Source: Aporhodopirellula aestuarii
GTDB taxonomy: Bacteria > Planctomycetota > Planctomycetia > Pirellulales > Pirellulaceae
DNA: 64,000 nt
NCBI RefSeq assembly: GCF_023701485.1
Contig: NZ_JAMQBK010000060.1
Coordinates: forward strand, 62,001 to 126,000
Reading direction: 5' to 3'
The translations under genes were made by a program, and so were the position numbers. Shown piece after piece: positions 50,316 through 60,572 of this stretch; positions within the stretch are counted from its first letter, which is position 1; the number at the start of each line of letters is the position of its first letter. A model generated the notes under the pieces. It had not been told where the DNA came from and did no database searches. It was given only the letters and a program-made list of their open reading frames with translations.

Positions 50316-50819
50316 CTACTGATCGTCTTCACTTTCGAGCTTGGCAAACTCAAGCATTTTGACTTGTTTTTTCGCCGCGTCGGCAGGCTTCCAAAACCAA
50401 CCTTGTGGATCCCAACACTGGGCAAACGAAACATTCTCTAATAGTTGTTTGTACGCCTTGATGGCCTCGTCGGTCTTATCAAGTTTCTCCAGCGACTGCC
50501 CTAAGATGAAGTAACAGGTTCCCACGTCATTGAGCGCCCACTTGCTCAGCACGGCATCCTTATCACTCGCAGGCATTGGCTCCTTGAGTTCTTTTTGCAT
50601 GGCGATCGCCTCCGTCCGATATCGATCGATGCATTCCTTCGCATAGGCCGCCGCATCATCATAATTTTTCGCGTTGTACGCATTCCATCCTTTTGTGGTG
50701 AGCGTTGCTGAGGAGTAATCTCCAAAATCCAGTTTTTTAACAGCGGTCACGTCATCAGCGTGCAGCATTGATACGAACAGGGAAGCCAAGACAAGGGGGA
50801 TGACAGATAGACGTTTCAT
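50316..50819 (-). CDS. Secreted TPR-like protein
   Basis: 167 residues. A signal peptide (1-21, LHA-DD) precedes a compact helical repeat protein: KGWNAYNAKNYDDAAAYAKE (about 43-62) and a second repeat with LGQSLEKLDKTDEAIKAYKQ (about 106-125). The tail contains WDPQGWFWKPADAAKK. I recognise TPR features but not the exact family. Eighty bases upstream of its start is a 20-bp element identical at 19 positions to one before the glycosidase gene, so it probably belongs to the second LacI regulon. It may help bind or deliver oligosaccharides, but that is inference. Confidence 0.8.
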   Translation of the reverse strand: MKRLSVIPLVLASLFVSMLHADDVTAVKKLDFGDYSSATLTTKGWNAYNAKNYDDAAAYAKECIDRYRTEAIAMQKELKEPMPASDKDAVLSKWALNDVGTCYFILGQSLEKLDKTDEAIKAYKQLLENVSFAQCWDPQGWFWKPADAAKKQVKMLEFAKLESEDDQ

Positions 50820-50899
50820 TGATTTTCTCGGAAGTGGGGAAAGGACACGTTTTCACGATTCTTCGTTCTATGCGACGCACGAAGGCGCATCAATAGAAT

Positions 50900-50919
50900 A
50901 ATGTAATTTTATGCACACA
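50900..50919. promoter_or_regulatory. 20-bp operator-like element, copy 1
   Basis: AATGTAATTTTATGCACACA. It differs at one position from the copy at 52127-52146. It lies 81 bases upstream of the TPR-like gene and just past the 3' end of the LacI gene. Confidence 0.7.
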
Positions 50920-51028
50920 AATGTTTTTTTCCCGCATTTTGCTAGACTTTTCGAGCCCGCGTCCGGTCAAAATCACGTTCAATTTGAGTGTCCGACGCGT
51001 CGTCTGTTGGTGGCAAAAACGGAGCCGC

Positions 51029-52084
51029 TTATTGAATCGGTCCGACGGTAGCGCCATCGCGAAGAGCACAATCAAGCATCGTGTGCTGGGCAGACCCGAA
51101 CCGCTTCACCGCAAGGTCTTGAAGTCGTTTGCAACCGATTTGGCCAATCTCATAATAAGGAATGGAGACCGTTGTGAGTTGCGGTGCGCCTTCGGGAGGA
51201 TCAATCCCATCAAAACCGGTCACGGAAACATCTTCGGGTGTTCGAATACCGTTATCACGGAAATAGGAAATCAAACCGTATGCTTGATGATCGGCCGCAC
51301 ACACCCACGCGGTGACACCATATCGCGTTCTCTCAAGTGCTCGCGCGTAGGTTTCCTCAACATCAAACCTTTCGCTGGGACGCACGTTCAACACATTGGC
51401 AGGATCGATCACAAAACCGAGCCGTGTCATCTCTTCCACATAGGCTGAATGACGTCGCAATGCCCAGTTGGCATCGACGCCATAATCGTGGGTCAGGAAT
51501 CCGATTCGTTGATGTCCCAACTCCGACAAACGTCCTAAAATCGCGTAAATTCCGCGGTGATGATCGACATCGACGCAGTTCACCGGAGTGCCGCTGTACT
51601 GCTCAACGAGCGAAACCACGGGCACCAAAAGATTCAGTCCGTCCACGATCGTTTTGGGAAATGGGTAAACCAACAATACGCCATCCCAAGACCGCTGATG
51701 TAAGGACTCGATCTCTGCATAAGACGGATCCGTAAGATCAGTATGCGACGGCGCGACATAATGAATCTCTAACGATACGTCATTGAGTTGTGCGTAATCG
51801 CTGACACCGGCAATAAGATTTTCGCCAGGACTTTGGTAATCCGTGTTGAGATAATCTTCTACATCGGTACAGATCAAAATACCAAATCGATTCGTAGCAG
51901 CTTTTTGGCGACCTTTCCCAGTGCGCGTCTCCAAATGTGTGTAACCAAGAGCGGCGGCGAGACGAAAAACTCTTCCGCGAGTTTCCGGGTTGATGCCGGG
52001 GTGATTGGTAAAGCATCGCGACACGGTCGCGCGGGAAATCTTTAGTTGATCGGCGATCAGTTGTTGGTTGACCGTTTTTGCCAT
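51029..52084 (-). CDS. LacI-family transcriptional regulator
   Basis: 351 residues from the ATG at 52084 (MAKTVNQQLIADQL). The helix-turn-helix is QQLIADQLKISRATVSRCF (about 6-24), then a hinge and a sugar-binding domain with FGILICTDVEDYLN, DGVLLVYPFP, GRLSELGHQRIGFLTH, VCAADHQAYGLISYF and VSVTGFDGI. It is flanked on both sides by almost identical 20-bp elements and divergent from the glycosidase gene by 86 bases. It probably represses both neighbours and itself. Confidence 0.93.
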   Translation of the reverse strand: MAKTVNQQLIADQLKISRATVSRCFTNHPGINPETRGRVFRLAAALGYTHLETRTGKGRQKAATNRFGILICTDVEDYLNTDYQSPGENLIAGVSDYAQLNDVSLEIHYVAPSHTDLTDPSYAEIESLHQRSWDGVLLVYPFPKTIVDGLNLLVPVVSLVEQYSGTPVNCVDVDHHRGIYAILGRLSELGHQRIGFLTHDYGVDANWALRRHSAYVEEMTRLGFVIDPANVLNVRPSERFDVEETYARALERTRYGVTAWVCAADHQAYGLISYFRDNGIRTPEDVSVTGFDGIDPPEGAPQLTTVSIPYYEIGQIGCKRLQDLAVKRFGSAQHTMLDCALRDGATVGPIQ

Positions 52085-52120
52085 AACGAACTCTTTTTGG
52101 AACACTCAGGGCGACACTGC

Positions 52121-52146
52121 TGATACAATGCAATTTTATGCACACA
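52121..52146 (+). promoter_or_regulatory. Candidate -10 box overlapped by 20-bp operator-like element, copy 2
   Basis: TGATACAAT (52121-52129) looks like an extended -10 box. The 20-bp element AATGCAATTTTATGCACACA begins inside it at 52127 and covers the likely start of transcription, the expected position for repression of the glycosidase gene. The outer TGCA parts are symmetric, the middle is not. No good -35 box is seen. Confidence 0.65.
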
Positions 52147-52170
52147 GTAGTCTCAGGAGAACAACACACA

Positions 52171-53478
52171 ATGAATACCGCTAGACGATTGACAATTTTT
52201 CTTGCCGGCTTGTTGTCGGTAGCCCTCTCAGTACCTGGGGCGACCTTCGCGTCGGAAGTAACCGTCGAAAAAGATGACCAAGGGCACTTTTTCCTCAAAC
52301 GGGAAGGAAAACCCTATTTCATTTATGGGGCAGGTGGAACGGATCATCTGAAAACGCTGGTCGAATGTGGCGGCAACTCCATTCGCACCTGGGGAATCGA
52401 ATCACTTGAAAAGCAGATCGACGGCAAACCGTTGCTTGACTATTGCCACGAGCTAGGAATCACCGTCACCGTGGGGTTGTGGCTTGAGCATGAACGGCAC
52501 GGGTTTGATTATTCCGATCCTCAACAAATTGCCAAACAACGCGACGCGGTCCGCCAAGCCGTACGTCAGTACAAGGACCATCCGGCGATTCTGATGTGGG
52601 GGCTTGGCAATGAAATGGAAGGCCCCGAATCCGACAGCGGTGCGGTCCGGATTTGGAAGGAACTCAACACTCTGGCCAAGATCGTGAAATCAGAGGATCC
52701 GAATCACCCGGTCATGACGGTAATTGCGGGGGCTTCGGCGGCAAAAATCAAAGGCATTATGGAGCACTATCCCAACATCGATGTTCTTGGGGTGAATTCG
52801 TACGGGGCCGCCTCTTCGGTCGCCAGCGACGTGAAAGCGGCGGGTTGGAACAAACCATTTGCTTTGACCGAATTTGGCCCTTCGGGACACTGGGAAGTCC
52901 CCCAAACATCCTGGGGCGCCGCGATCGAACCGAGCAGCCGAACGAAAGCGGCCAGTTATTACGTCACGCAATCGATGTTGGCCGATGACGCGGGCGACAT
53001 CTGCGTCGGTAGCTACTGCTTTCTTTGGGGCCAAAAACAGGAAAAAACATCGACCTGGTATGGGATGTTTTTGCCCTCAGGCGAAAAGCTGCCGCAGGTG
53101 GACGCAATGTGTCGAGCCTGGACCGGGAAATGGCCCGCCAACCGTTGCCCAAAAGTCACGAGTCTTGAAACGGAACTTAACGAGGCCAAGGTTGCCCCGG
53201 GTGCACTCGTCAAGGCCCGCGTGAATGCAACAGATCCGGAGCAGGATCCCCTACAGTGGACTTGGTTTGTGCAAGCCGAAACGACTGAGATCAGTGTCGG
53301 TGGCGATCGCGAATCGGTTCCTCCGGTTTTTCCGGAATGCATCGTGGAGGCCAAAGACGGCGAAGCTGTCATTCGAACACCCACCAAACCCGGCAATTAT
53401 CGATTATTCATCATCGTGCGGGACGGCCAGGGTAACGCGAGTGCCGACAATGTTTGCTTCCAGGTGACTGCAAGCTAA
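52171..53478 (+). CDS. Secreted glycoside hydrolase (GH2/GH5-like TIM barrel)
   Basis: 435 residues from the ATG at 52171 with AGGAG upstream; an upstream ATG at 52138 lies within the operator. Signal peptide 1-27. A TIM barrel covers about 28-320 with IRTWGIESLEKQ, MWGLGNEME (acid/base Glu148) and ALTEFGPSG (nucleophile Glu234), the arrangement of retaining clan GH-A enzymes. The C-terminal 110 residues form an Ig-like beta domain with VNATDPEQDPLQW. It probably cuts a beta-linked glycan outside the cell or in the periplasm. It is controlled by the divergent LacI protein, judging from the operator over its promoter. Confidence 0.85.
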   Translation: MNTARRLTIFLAGLLSVALSVPGATFASEVTVEKDDQGHFFLKREGKPYFIYGAGGTDHLKTLVECGGNSIRTWGIESLEKQIDGKPLLDYCHELGITVTVGLWLEHERHGFDYSDPQQIAKQRDAVRQAVRQYKDHPAILMWGLGNEMEGPESDSGAVRIWKELNTLAKIVKSEDPNHPVMTVIAGASAAKIKGIMEHYPNIDVLGVNSYGAASSVASDVKAAGWNKPFALTEFGPSGHWEVPQTSWGAAIEPSSRTKAASYYVTQSMLADDAGDICVGSYCFLWGQKQEKTSTWYGMFLPSGEKLPQVDAMCRAWTGKWPANRCPKVTSLETELNEAKVAPGALVKARVNATDPEQDPLQWTWFVQAETTEISVGGDRESVPPVFPECIVEAKDGEAVIRTPTKPGNYRLFIIVRDGQGNASADNVCFQVTAS

Positions 53479-53579
53479 CTCCGAAAAACCGATTTCTGAA
53501 TAGGTTTATCGCATTCCTGCTATAACTAAACGCAGCTTGCGCCACTGAAATCAGTTGTCACCGTTAATTTTTATAGCAT

Positions 53580-53596
53580 CCGGGGGGTTCCCCCGG
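53580..53596 (+). other. GC-rich hairpin upstream of the sugar-binding protein gene
   Basis: CCGGGGG and CCCCCGG pair perfectly around a 3-base loop. No T-run follows. It lies in the 159-base gap between the glycosidase gene and the next gene and may be a mild terminator or leader structure. Confidence 0.45.
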
Positions 53597-53637
53597 TGGT
53601 CTCTGATGGTTCGGGCTGTGAGAGAATGGCTTGAGGA

Positions 53638-54882
53638 ATGAACGTCGTGTGTGCAAATTCGGTTGAGTCGTATAAATGGTCAATCCATTTGCGTTGGATC
53701 TTTGCCTTCGTCTTTTTCGCGATCCTATTCACATTCGCCGGCCATCGAACATGGGGTGGTGATGCCGTCGAAAAGGATCGAAAACCTCGTGTTTTATTAT
53801 TCAGCGGGAGTGATAAGGACGACCCGTTTTGGATTCTGTTTACTGATTTCATGAGCGTCGCAGCCGATCAACTCGGCTTCGAACTGAAGGTCCATTTCGC
53901 TGACGGCAGTCTCAACGCGATGGCGAGTTTGATGCGCGTGGAGTGTGAAAGAAAGGTGAAGCCAGCCGGGATCGTGATCCAAAGTTTCAAACGTGGAGGC
54001 CCGAGATTTTTAAGGATCGCAAATTCTTATCGCATTCCGGTCTTCCTTGTTAACTCGGGGCTCACCGCCGAGCAGTCCGCCATCACCGGTGAACCGAGAA
54101 CCCATCTAGAACATTGGATCGCGGAAATGCTGCCGGACGACTACGGCGCAGGCTTTCAACTGGCCAACGCGCTGATCGATGAAGCCCGCAAAGATCCGGC
54201 TAAAATATCCGCCGACGGACGCGTTCACATCATCGGGCTGAGTGGAACCGTCTCTCACGGTGCCTCGGTTCAGCGAGCAGCAGGGTTGATGGACGCGATC
54301 GCTGCGCGTGAGGACGAGGCAATATTGGATCAAATGGTTTCCGCTGATTGGAAGCGAGGTTACGCAAAGAATCGTTGCCGGATCTTGCACCGGCGGTATC
54401 CGGAAGCGTCGATTGTTTGGGCGGCGAGCGATCAAATGGCGCTGGGTGCCGCGCAAGCGATCCGTGATCGCGGCTTCGTTCCGGGAAAGGATGTGGTGAT
54501 CGGAGGCGTTGATGCCACCCGCGAAGGTCTCAAGGCGATCGAAAAGGGCACTCTCGCGGCCACCGTGGGTGGCCACTTTCAGGAGGGCGGATGGGTCGCC
54601 GTGATCCTTCATGATCTGGTTCACGGATTGGATTTGGAGAAGATTCCGACGCACTTTGTATCTCCCATGACGCTCGTCACGGCGGAAAACATGGCCACCT
54701 ATCGCGCCGGATTACGAGCCAAGCAATGGAAACAGATTGATTTCTTACAGTTCTCCCGTTTGCACCAACCCGAATCAGACAACTATCGTTTTCGTTTTGA
54801 CTTAGGGGAAAATTCAGCGGAGACCTCGATGCCGTCCATCAAGGAGTCGCCCCCCGTTGAAAAACCCGCGCGAAACGAATGA
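53638..54882 (+). CDS. LuxP-like periplasmic sugar-binding protein
   Basis: 414 residues with a signal-anchor at about 17-36. The type 1 periplasmic-binding fold is clear: [19 protein letters not shown] at the first strand, [42 protein letters not shown] and [12 protein letters not shown]. It likely binds a sugar-type ligand. The stop overlaps the following kinase start by ATGA and no ABC permease or ATPase is nearby, so it probably feeds the sensor rather than a transporter. The start codon is chosen as the first ATG; its Shine-Dalgarno sequence is poor. Confidence 0.88.
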   Translation: MNVVCANSVESYKWSIHLRWIFAFVFFAILFTFAGHRTWGGDAVEKDRKPRVLLFSGSDKDDPFWILFTDFMSVAADQLGFELKVHFADGSLNAMASLMRVECERKVKPAGIVIQSFKRGGPRFLRIANSYRIPVFLVNSGLTAEQSAITGEPRTHLEHWIAEMLPDDYGAGFQLANALIDEARKDPAKISADGRVHIIGLSGTVSHGASVQRAAGLMDAIAAREDEAILDQMVSADWKRGYAKNRCRILHRRYPEASIVWAASDQMALGAAQAIRDRGFVPGKDVVIGGVDATREGLKAIEKGTLAATVGGHFQEGGWVAVILHDLVHGLDLEKIPTHFVSPMTLVTAENMATYRAGLRAKQWKQIDFLQFSRLHQPESDNYRFRFDLGENSAETSMPSIKESPPVEKPARNE

Positions 54883-57101
54883 CCCCGCTACCACCACGTG
54901 TATCCCAATCGAGCAACGACACCGATGAGCGTCAAATCGCGCTTCGCTATATCATCGCGCTCGTCACCACGGTTCTGGTCACGCTCGCGATCTTCGGCGG
55001 TGTTGCGGCCTTAGTCACGCTGCGACAACTCGACGATCGGATCCGAGAAGAGGCTGAACGAAGTGCCGCTGCCATTGCAACAAGTACCGCAACGCCTTTG
55101 TGGAACGTCGACGAACAGACCATTGGTGATTTGCTCGGGGCAATGCTCACCAATCAAGAAATCGTCTATTTGGAAGTCAACGATGGAACCGAGATATTGG
55201 CTTCTCGTCGGCAAGCAAACACACCACAACTCAATCTGAAGGGATATACGCGGACACCACAATATGCCGTCGCCAGCAGTCCCGTCACCTACAACGCTCA
55301 AGTGATCGGCGAAGTGAATTTGGTCATGTCACGTCTGGCGATCATTGATCAAGTTCGCCGCAATGTATGGTCCGCAGTCGCGCTCGCAATGGTCCTGAGC
55401 CTCGCCGTATCGATCACCTCCGTCATCATTACTCGCCAGTTCGTTTATCGGCCGCTCAAACAGCTCAAAAACGAAGCGATGCGTGCGGAAGAAAAGGCCG
55501 AAGCGGCTAATCACGCCAAGAGTGAATTTCTTGCTTCGATGAGCCACGAGATTCGAACCCCCATGAACGGAATCATCGGCATGACCGATTTGTTGCTGGG
55601 TACCGAACTATCACACGATCAGCGAGATTATCAACTGATTGTGAAGCAATCCGCCGAATCATTGATGCAATTGCTCAATGACATCCTTGATTTTTCTAAG
55701 ATCGAGGCCGGCAAACTGGAACTCGAGTCGATTCGCTTCAGTCTTCGCGAAACACTCGGTGATACCTTATTAACACTCGCCAATCGTGCAGCCGATAAAC
55801 GCATCGAACTGGCATTGCAGATCCCCACATCCGTCCCGGATTTTGTCGTCGGCGACCCTATGCGTCTGCGACAGATCGTGATGAACCTAGCCAGCAATGC
55901 GATTAAGTTTACCGATGTCGGTGAGATCGTTGTGGAAGTCCACGTTCGTTCACGCACCAATGAGAGCGTTGTTTTGGACTTCGCGGTGCGTGACACCGGA
56001 ATCGGAATCCATGCCGAAAAACAAGCGGAAATATTCAACATGTTCAGTCAAGCGGATATCGCGACCGCTCGACAATTCGGCGGAACTGGACTGGGATTAA
56101 CCATTTCGCGACGACTCACGGAGTTAATGAATGGAGAAATATCGGTTGAAAGCGAGGAGGGCAAAGGAAGCAAATTTCGGTTCAACATCAAACTAACACT
56201 CGCTGAAAATCAAACATCACTCATACTCCCAGAATCCATCAGGGGGCGTTCGGTATTGATCGTTGATGACAACGATACCAATCGACATATACTCAAAGAA
56301 TTACTCGGCGAGTGGGGACTTAACGTGACCACCGCTGGTAACGCGACACAGGGAATCGCGGCAATGGAAAGTGCCGCAACATCCAGCATCCCATTCCAGC
56401 TGTTGCTGGTCGATGAAGTGATGCCTGATATCGATGGGTGGGCATTCTCAGAACGGGTTCGCAATCATCCCGACGCTCGCATCGCTAAGACGCCAATGGT
56501 GGTCATGACTTCCGCGACCGATGGTCGCAGCGGTTCGGAGGTGCGAAAATGGAACATTGCTCGCTGTCTTCCCAAACCGCTGAAACAGTCCGTGCTGCGT
56601 GAAGCGATTATCATGACGTTGGCCCCGGTGGGTTCACCGCAACACCAAGACGCAGTCTTGACGTCCGCCAGTCGTACCGCTTCACCGTTGAACGTGCTGC
56701 TCGTCGAAGACGGGCTGGTGAACCAAAAGGTCGCCAGCACGATGCTGCGACGACGCGGACACTCCGTACAAATCGCGTGCAATGGCCAGGAAGCAATCGA
56801 TGTCCTGTTCTCAGACGAAGCCCCTCAATTTGATCTCGTGCTGATGGACGTGCAGATGCCAGTGATGGACGGATTAGAGGCGGCGCGAGAGATCCGACAA
56901 CGAGAAAAATCTCTAGGCAGTCATATCCGAATCCTAGCGATGACAGCCAACGCGATGAAAGGTGATCGCGAACGCTGCCTCGACGCCGGCATGGACGGAT
57001 ATCTATCGAAGCCGATTCGGTCGCATGAGTTTTTCCTCAAAATTGAACCGGAAAACCCTCCTCAATCCGCCCTCAATCACGCTGACAGTCCAGCGAATTG
57101 A
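54879..57101 (+). CDS. Hybrid histidine kinase with two receiver domains
   Basis: 740 residues. Two transmembrane helices (about 25-47 and 164-186) enclose a periplasmic sensor of about 115 residues. A short linker leads to HisKA with His223 in [12 protein letters not shown] and a HATPase with [17 protein letters not shown] and [12 protein letters not shown]1 (about 445-560) has LIVDDND and Asp512 in [12 protein letters not shown]2 (about 605-725) has [13 protein letters not shown] and Asp657 in [11 protein letters not shown]. It has no Hpt domain, so a separate phosphotransfer protein is needed. Overlap with the binding-protein gene suggests direct partnership, as in LuxP/LuxQ. Confidence 0.95.
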   Translation: MTPLPPRVSQSSNDTDERQIALRYIIALVTTVLVTLAIFGGVAALVTLRQLDDRIREEAERSAAAIATSTATPLWNVDEQTIGDLLGAMLTNQEIVYLEVNDGTEILASRRQANTPQLNLKGYTRTPQYAVASSPVTYNAQVIGEVNLVMSRLAIIDQVRRNVWSAVALAMVLSLAVSITSVIITRQFVYRPLKQLKNEAMRAEEKAEAANHAKSEFLASMSHEIRTPMNGIIGMTDLLLGTELSHDQRDYQLIVKQSAESLMQLLNDILDFSKIEAGKLELESIRFSLRETLGDTLLTLANRAADKRIELALQIPTSVPDFVVGDPMRLRQIVMNLASNAIKFTDVGEIVVEVHVRSRTNESVVLDFAVRDTGIGIHAEKQAEIFNMFSQADIATARQFGGTGLGLTISRRLTELMNGEISVESEEGKGSKFRFNIKLTLAENQTSLILPESIRGRSVLIVDDNDTNRHILKELLGEWGLNVTTAGNATQGIAAMESAATSSIPFQLLLVDEVMPDIDGWAFSERVRNHPDARIAKTPMVVMTSATDGRSGSEVRKWNIARCLPKPLKQSVLREAIIMTLAPVGSPQHQDAVLTSASRTASPLNVLLVEDGLVNQKVASTMLRRRGHSVQIACNGQEAIDVLFSDEAPQFDLVLMDVQMPVMDGLEAAREIRQREKSLGSHIRILAMTANAMKGDRERCLDAGMDGYLSKPIRSHEFFLKIEPENPPQSALNHADSPAN

Positions 57102-57181
57102 GTCTCTGAATAAAAAGGACGCTGTTGGTAATTTGGTCGTTTTGCGACGAGCTAATCTTCTCCGCTTGATCGTCCTACTCA

Positions 57182-60100
57182 TTACTGGTTCTTGAGACGA
57201 TTCAACGCATCAGCGCCGCCGTTCTGGATTTCGATCAGGAATCGAATCAAGTCCGAAAACTCTGTCTCATCGTTCAATTGATTGACCAGCCCCGCGGGCA
57301 TGGCGGATACCTTCAGTGGCACAACGTCATCGATGTCATCCTGGAGGATCTGGATTTCCTTACCACCGGCTGGTTCACGAATGACGATTTCTTCGTCGTT
57401 TTCTCGCACCAAAAATCCTGTCAGTATCAGTCCGTCCGCCGTCACCACCGACACTTGCTGGAAGTCCTTGTGAATCTCCTTCGACGGATCCAACACGGCC
57501 TCGACCAAAACTTGCTCCGTGACTCCATCGCGTTTCACAGTCAAGTCTGGACCAAGTCGGGGGCCTGAGTCAGGATCATGACACTTGGCACAAGAGATCG
57601 ATTCGCCATAAAACAAACTCGCACCGCGCATCGCATCGCCGTCCCGTGTTGCCCGCTTCGCCAACGTGTTCGGATCGATCTCGGCGAGCGACTCCGCCAT
57701 GGAAACAGGCGGCTTGGCGTCGGCAGGGATTGCTTTGATTGAGAGTTCGTGCACCGACCAATAACTGGTATCGGACGCACCGGTTTGTGTGATGCGAATG
57801 TGCCGCACTAAACCGGGACTATCAAGCTCGATTGTCGTGATCGGACCGTCGCCATACCCTTTTGCGACTGGCCCGGTCCAAGAAATGCCATCTTCGGAGA
57901 CTTCCGCGACATAACCACGTGGATAGTCTCTTTTCGATTTACGGGTGTCGAGCTCCACGCTCATCACGATCATCGGCTCGGGCAACTCAATCGCGAACCA
58001 CATCCCCGGCGATTGACGAGCGGCGGTGTCCCACCGCGTTGAGTTAACACCATCGATCGCTTGGGAAACGTTTTTTTGGTTAGCGCTCGCCGTGATTTTC
58101 CACTCGGTCCGATTCTTCAGCGACGGTGGATCGTAATAGTCCAAATCCTTCATTGTCCAAGGTCCGATCCGCGAAGCCGTTTCTTCGCGGATACGGCGGA
58201 TATCCGATGGCTGAATCATCGACGCTTGGTTGTCCCAACTGTTACGAACATAGTTCGCGACGTCTGCGATCCACGCATCTGGATTCGAAGCCAAAGGCAT
58301 CATCAGCCCGTCGGCGTAAGTCTTATTGTCTATCGGACCAATCAAACCTTGCAGGAGGATTCGACCCAAACGTGCCTTATGGCCTCGCACGCGGGGTGAA
58401 CCGGCCAGCGGCGGAGCCAAATGTAAATTGCCGCCCTGGGGTGATGGATGTCCCTTTCCATTTTCGCCATGACAGGTAACGCACAAGGTGGAATAGATCA
58501 CTTTGCCACGGACGACCGAATCGGCGAGTTCCTTATTGCGACTTTGCATCTCCTCGAATTTCCTGCGTTCGGCGAGGATCGCTTCGATTCCCGATCGATA
58601 TTGTTTGGCAATCGACGCGATGTTCTTGTTCGCCTGATTGGCGGCCACGATCCAATCGGTGATCTCCTCCGCCTTAGGATGTCGACCGTGGTTGACCGAA
58701 AGCAGCGTTTGAATGACGACTAGGGCCGAAGGGTCTTTACCTAATCTCTTGATGGCGACATCGAATTGATCATCGGATGCCAAAAGAGGCTCGGCAATCC
58801 GCATCGCCGCCGCGCGAACTTGAGCATCGTGATCCTGCATCCCCTTTTCGAGTAACTCCGGCCTGATGGCACCGAGTCCTTCGAGCGTCCAGAATGCATG
58901 CAATCTCGCCAACGGATCACTCCCGTGCAGTGCGAGTTCTTCCAGTTCCGGAACCACACTCTTGTCGCGATGCAGAATGATCAGTTTCTGCGCTTCACTC
59001 CGCCACCAACCGTTGGGATGCGACAGGTGCGCGACCAATTGAGCGGGCGTTTCATCGAGCATGTGAGGTTGGGGACCCCGTTTCGTCGTTTCGTGATCGA
59101 CGCGATAGATCCGGCCTCGTCCGATGTTTTTGTCCAATTCGTACTCTTCAACGACCTTTCGCAAATAAGAACCCTTGCGCACCCAATTGCTCTCTTGAAT
59201 GATGCCGCGATACATGTCAACGAGATACAAACATCCATCCGGTCCGGTCGCGCTGTTGACGGGTCGGAAATTGGGGTCACGTGCGGCGATGAATTCTTGC
59301 CCGTCGTAGGCAATCGATAACGTGATACGGCCGTCGTCGTTCGTTACTTTCGCACGTCGAATTAAACGGCCCACCGGTTCGCAAAGGATCAAGTCGCCGT
59401 CGAAGTCTTTCGGTAACGCATCACCACGAAAAATCGATTGCCCGCCGCCACCTGTAAATTGTGTCAATGTGTTGTCGTCGCGAACCCGGATGAGGCCGCC
59501 CTGAACGTCAGGAATATTGTCGATCGGAAACACCTCACGAAAGCCATCAACCTGCTCACCGGGCAGTTCGATGCGGCCGTAAACAATCGGTTGTTGGAAC
59601 GCGAGGGCGGGGTTCTCGCCACCGGCAGTCGAGAAAAACATCCGCCCCACATTGTCATGGGTTAATCCCCATTGACCGGTGTTGTAGACCATCGGGTCCA
59701 TGACCACGGTGCCGTCCGTGAATCGAAGCCGGTATCCCGTGTAGGTCGTGTAGATCCAGTTATCGATGTTCCAAATCAATCCGCTGGGTTGATGTTCGAG
59801 GTTGCCTCCCCGGTCGCCACCCTCGTGCCAAAGCTCAATTTCGTCGGCGACCCCATCCTCGTCGGTATCGCGATAACTCTTCAGGTCGAGCGTGTTGGTT
59901 TCTCCAATGATGACGCGATCCAAAAGGGGCAAAACCATTCGAGGCAAGACGAGATTGTCGGCGAAAACGGTATGTTTGTCGTAGACACCATCACCATCGG
60001 TATCTTCGTGCCGCGATACTCGACTGGTCGGCGTCAATTGGCTTTTACCGTCGATATTCTGCATGTAGGTCCGCATTTCAACGACATACATACGGCCGTT

Positions 60101-60331
60101 GCCGTCCCACGCGATTGCCGCTGGCTCTTCGACCGCGGGTTCGGTCAGCACCGGAATCACGGAGTAGCCGGGCTGGATCTGCATCGTGGCGATTGATTGC
60201 TCAGGCGACAACGGTGGAGCTTTGGAGCTCACATCCGCCGCGTCGGAACTGGACGCCAGGAGTCCCAGGCCGAAAACGACGAAAATAAATAAACCCGGAC
60301 TTTTCGCGGAGAAATACGTTTGGAGGGTCAA
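57182..60331 (-). CDS. PVC-type c-type cytochrome with beta-propeller, HEAT and discoidin domains
   Basis: 1049 residues with a signal peptide (1-31). A DUF7133-type propeller comes first (about 45-400, with PAAIAWDGNGRMYVVEMRTY and DTDGDGVYDKHTVFAD). HEAT-like helices follow (about 415-560). The first c-type heme site CVTCH is at about 617. An F5/8 type C (discoidin) domain covers about 750-880 (VSQAIDGVNSTRWD, YWSVHELSI). The second heme site CAKCH is at about 914. The arrangement is typical of planctomycete PVC heme proteins. It may transfer electrons from sugar or polymer oxidation. It is convergent with the kinase gene. Confidence 0.93.
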   Translation of the reverse strand: MTLQTYFSAKSPGLFIFVVFGLGLLASSSDAADVSSKAPPLSPEQSIATMQIQPGYSVIPVLTEPAVEEPAAIAWDGNGRMYVVEMRTYMQNIDGKSQLTPTSRVSRHEDTDGDGVYDKHTVFADNLVLPRMVLPLLDRVIIGETNTLDLKSYRDTDEDGVADEIELWHEGGDRGGNLEHQPSGLIWNIDNWIYTTYTGYRLRFTDGTVVMDPMVYNTGQWGLTHDNVGRMFFSTAGGENPALAFQQPIVYGRIELPGEQVDGFREVFPIDNIPDVQGGLIRVRDDNTLTQFTGGGGQSIFRGDALPKDFDGDLILCEPVGRLIRRAKVTNDDGRITLSIAYDGQEFIAARDPNFRPVNSATGPDGCLYLVDMYRGIIQESNWVRKGSYLRKVVEEYELDKNIGRGRIYRVDHETTKRGPQPHMLDETPAQLVAHLSHPNGWWRSEAQKLIILHRDKSVVPELEELALHGSDPLARLHAFWTLEGLGAIRPELLEKGMQDHDAQVRAAAMRIAEPLLASDDQFDVAIKRLGKDPSALVVIQTLLSVNHGRHPKAEEITDWIVAANQANKNIASIAKQYRSGIEAILAERRKFEEMQSRNKELADSVVRGKVIYSTLCVTCHGENGKGHPSPQGGNLHLAPPLAGSPRVRGHKARLGRILLQGLIGPIDNKTYADGLMMPLASNPDAWIADVANYVRNSWDNQASMIQPSDIRRIREETASRIGPWTMKDLDYYDPPSLKNRTEWKITASANQKNVSQAIDGVNSTRWDTAARQSPGMWFAIELPEPMIVMSVELDTRKSKRDYPRGYVAEVSEDGISWTGPVAKGYGDGPITTIELDSPGLVRHIRITQTGASDTSYWSVHELSIKAIPADAKPPVSMAESLAEIDPNTLAKRATRDGDAMRGASLFYGESISCAKCHDPDSGPRLGPDLTVKRDGVTEQVLVEAVLDPSKEIHKDFQQVSVVTADGLILTGFLVRENDEEIVIREPAGGKEIQILQDDIDDVVPLKVSAMPAGLVNQLNDETEFSDLIRFLIEIQNGGADALNRLKNQ

Positions 60332-60572
60332 ACTTCAGTACTCGGTTTGGGTGAAAGACGACGTTACAGAACCAATCATAGATCGAATTCGACCGGTTAC
60401 CAACATCGCCGGATGGGCTCGCAAGTTAACGGTCGTCTGCCGAGCTGAAATTTTCGCGGTCAGGTTTCGACTTCAAGACGGTACTCGTCGCTACGATATC
60501 CTTCCAACCGATCGAACCGCACAGTCCCGTTATGCTTGGCCGTTCTCTTCCGGATTATTTCTGCCCGCGGCA

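Noticed and set aside
60186-60572. N-terminal extension of the photolyase frame
   Set aside because: It overlaps the divergent cytochrome gene and does not resemble class II photolyase N-termini.
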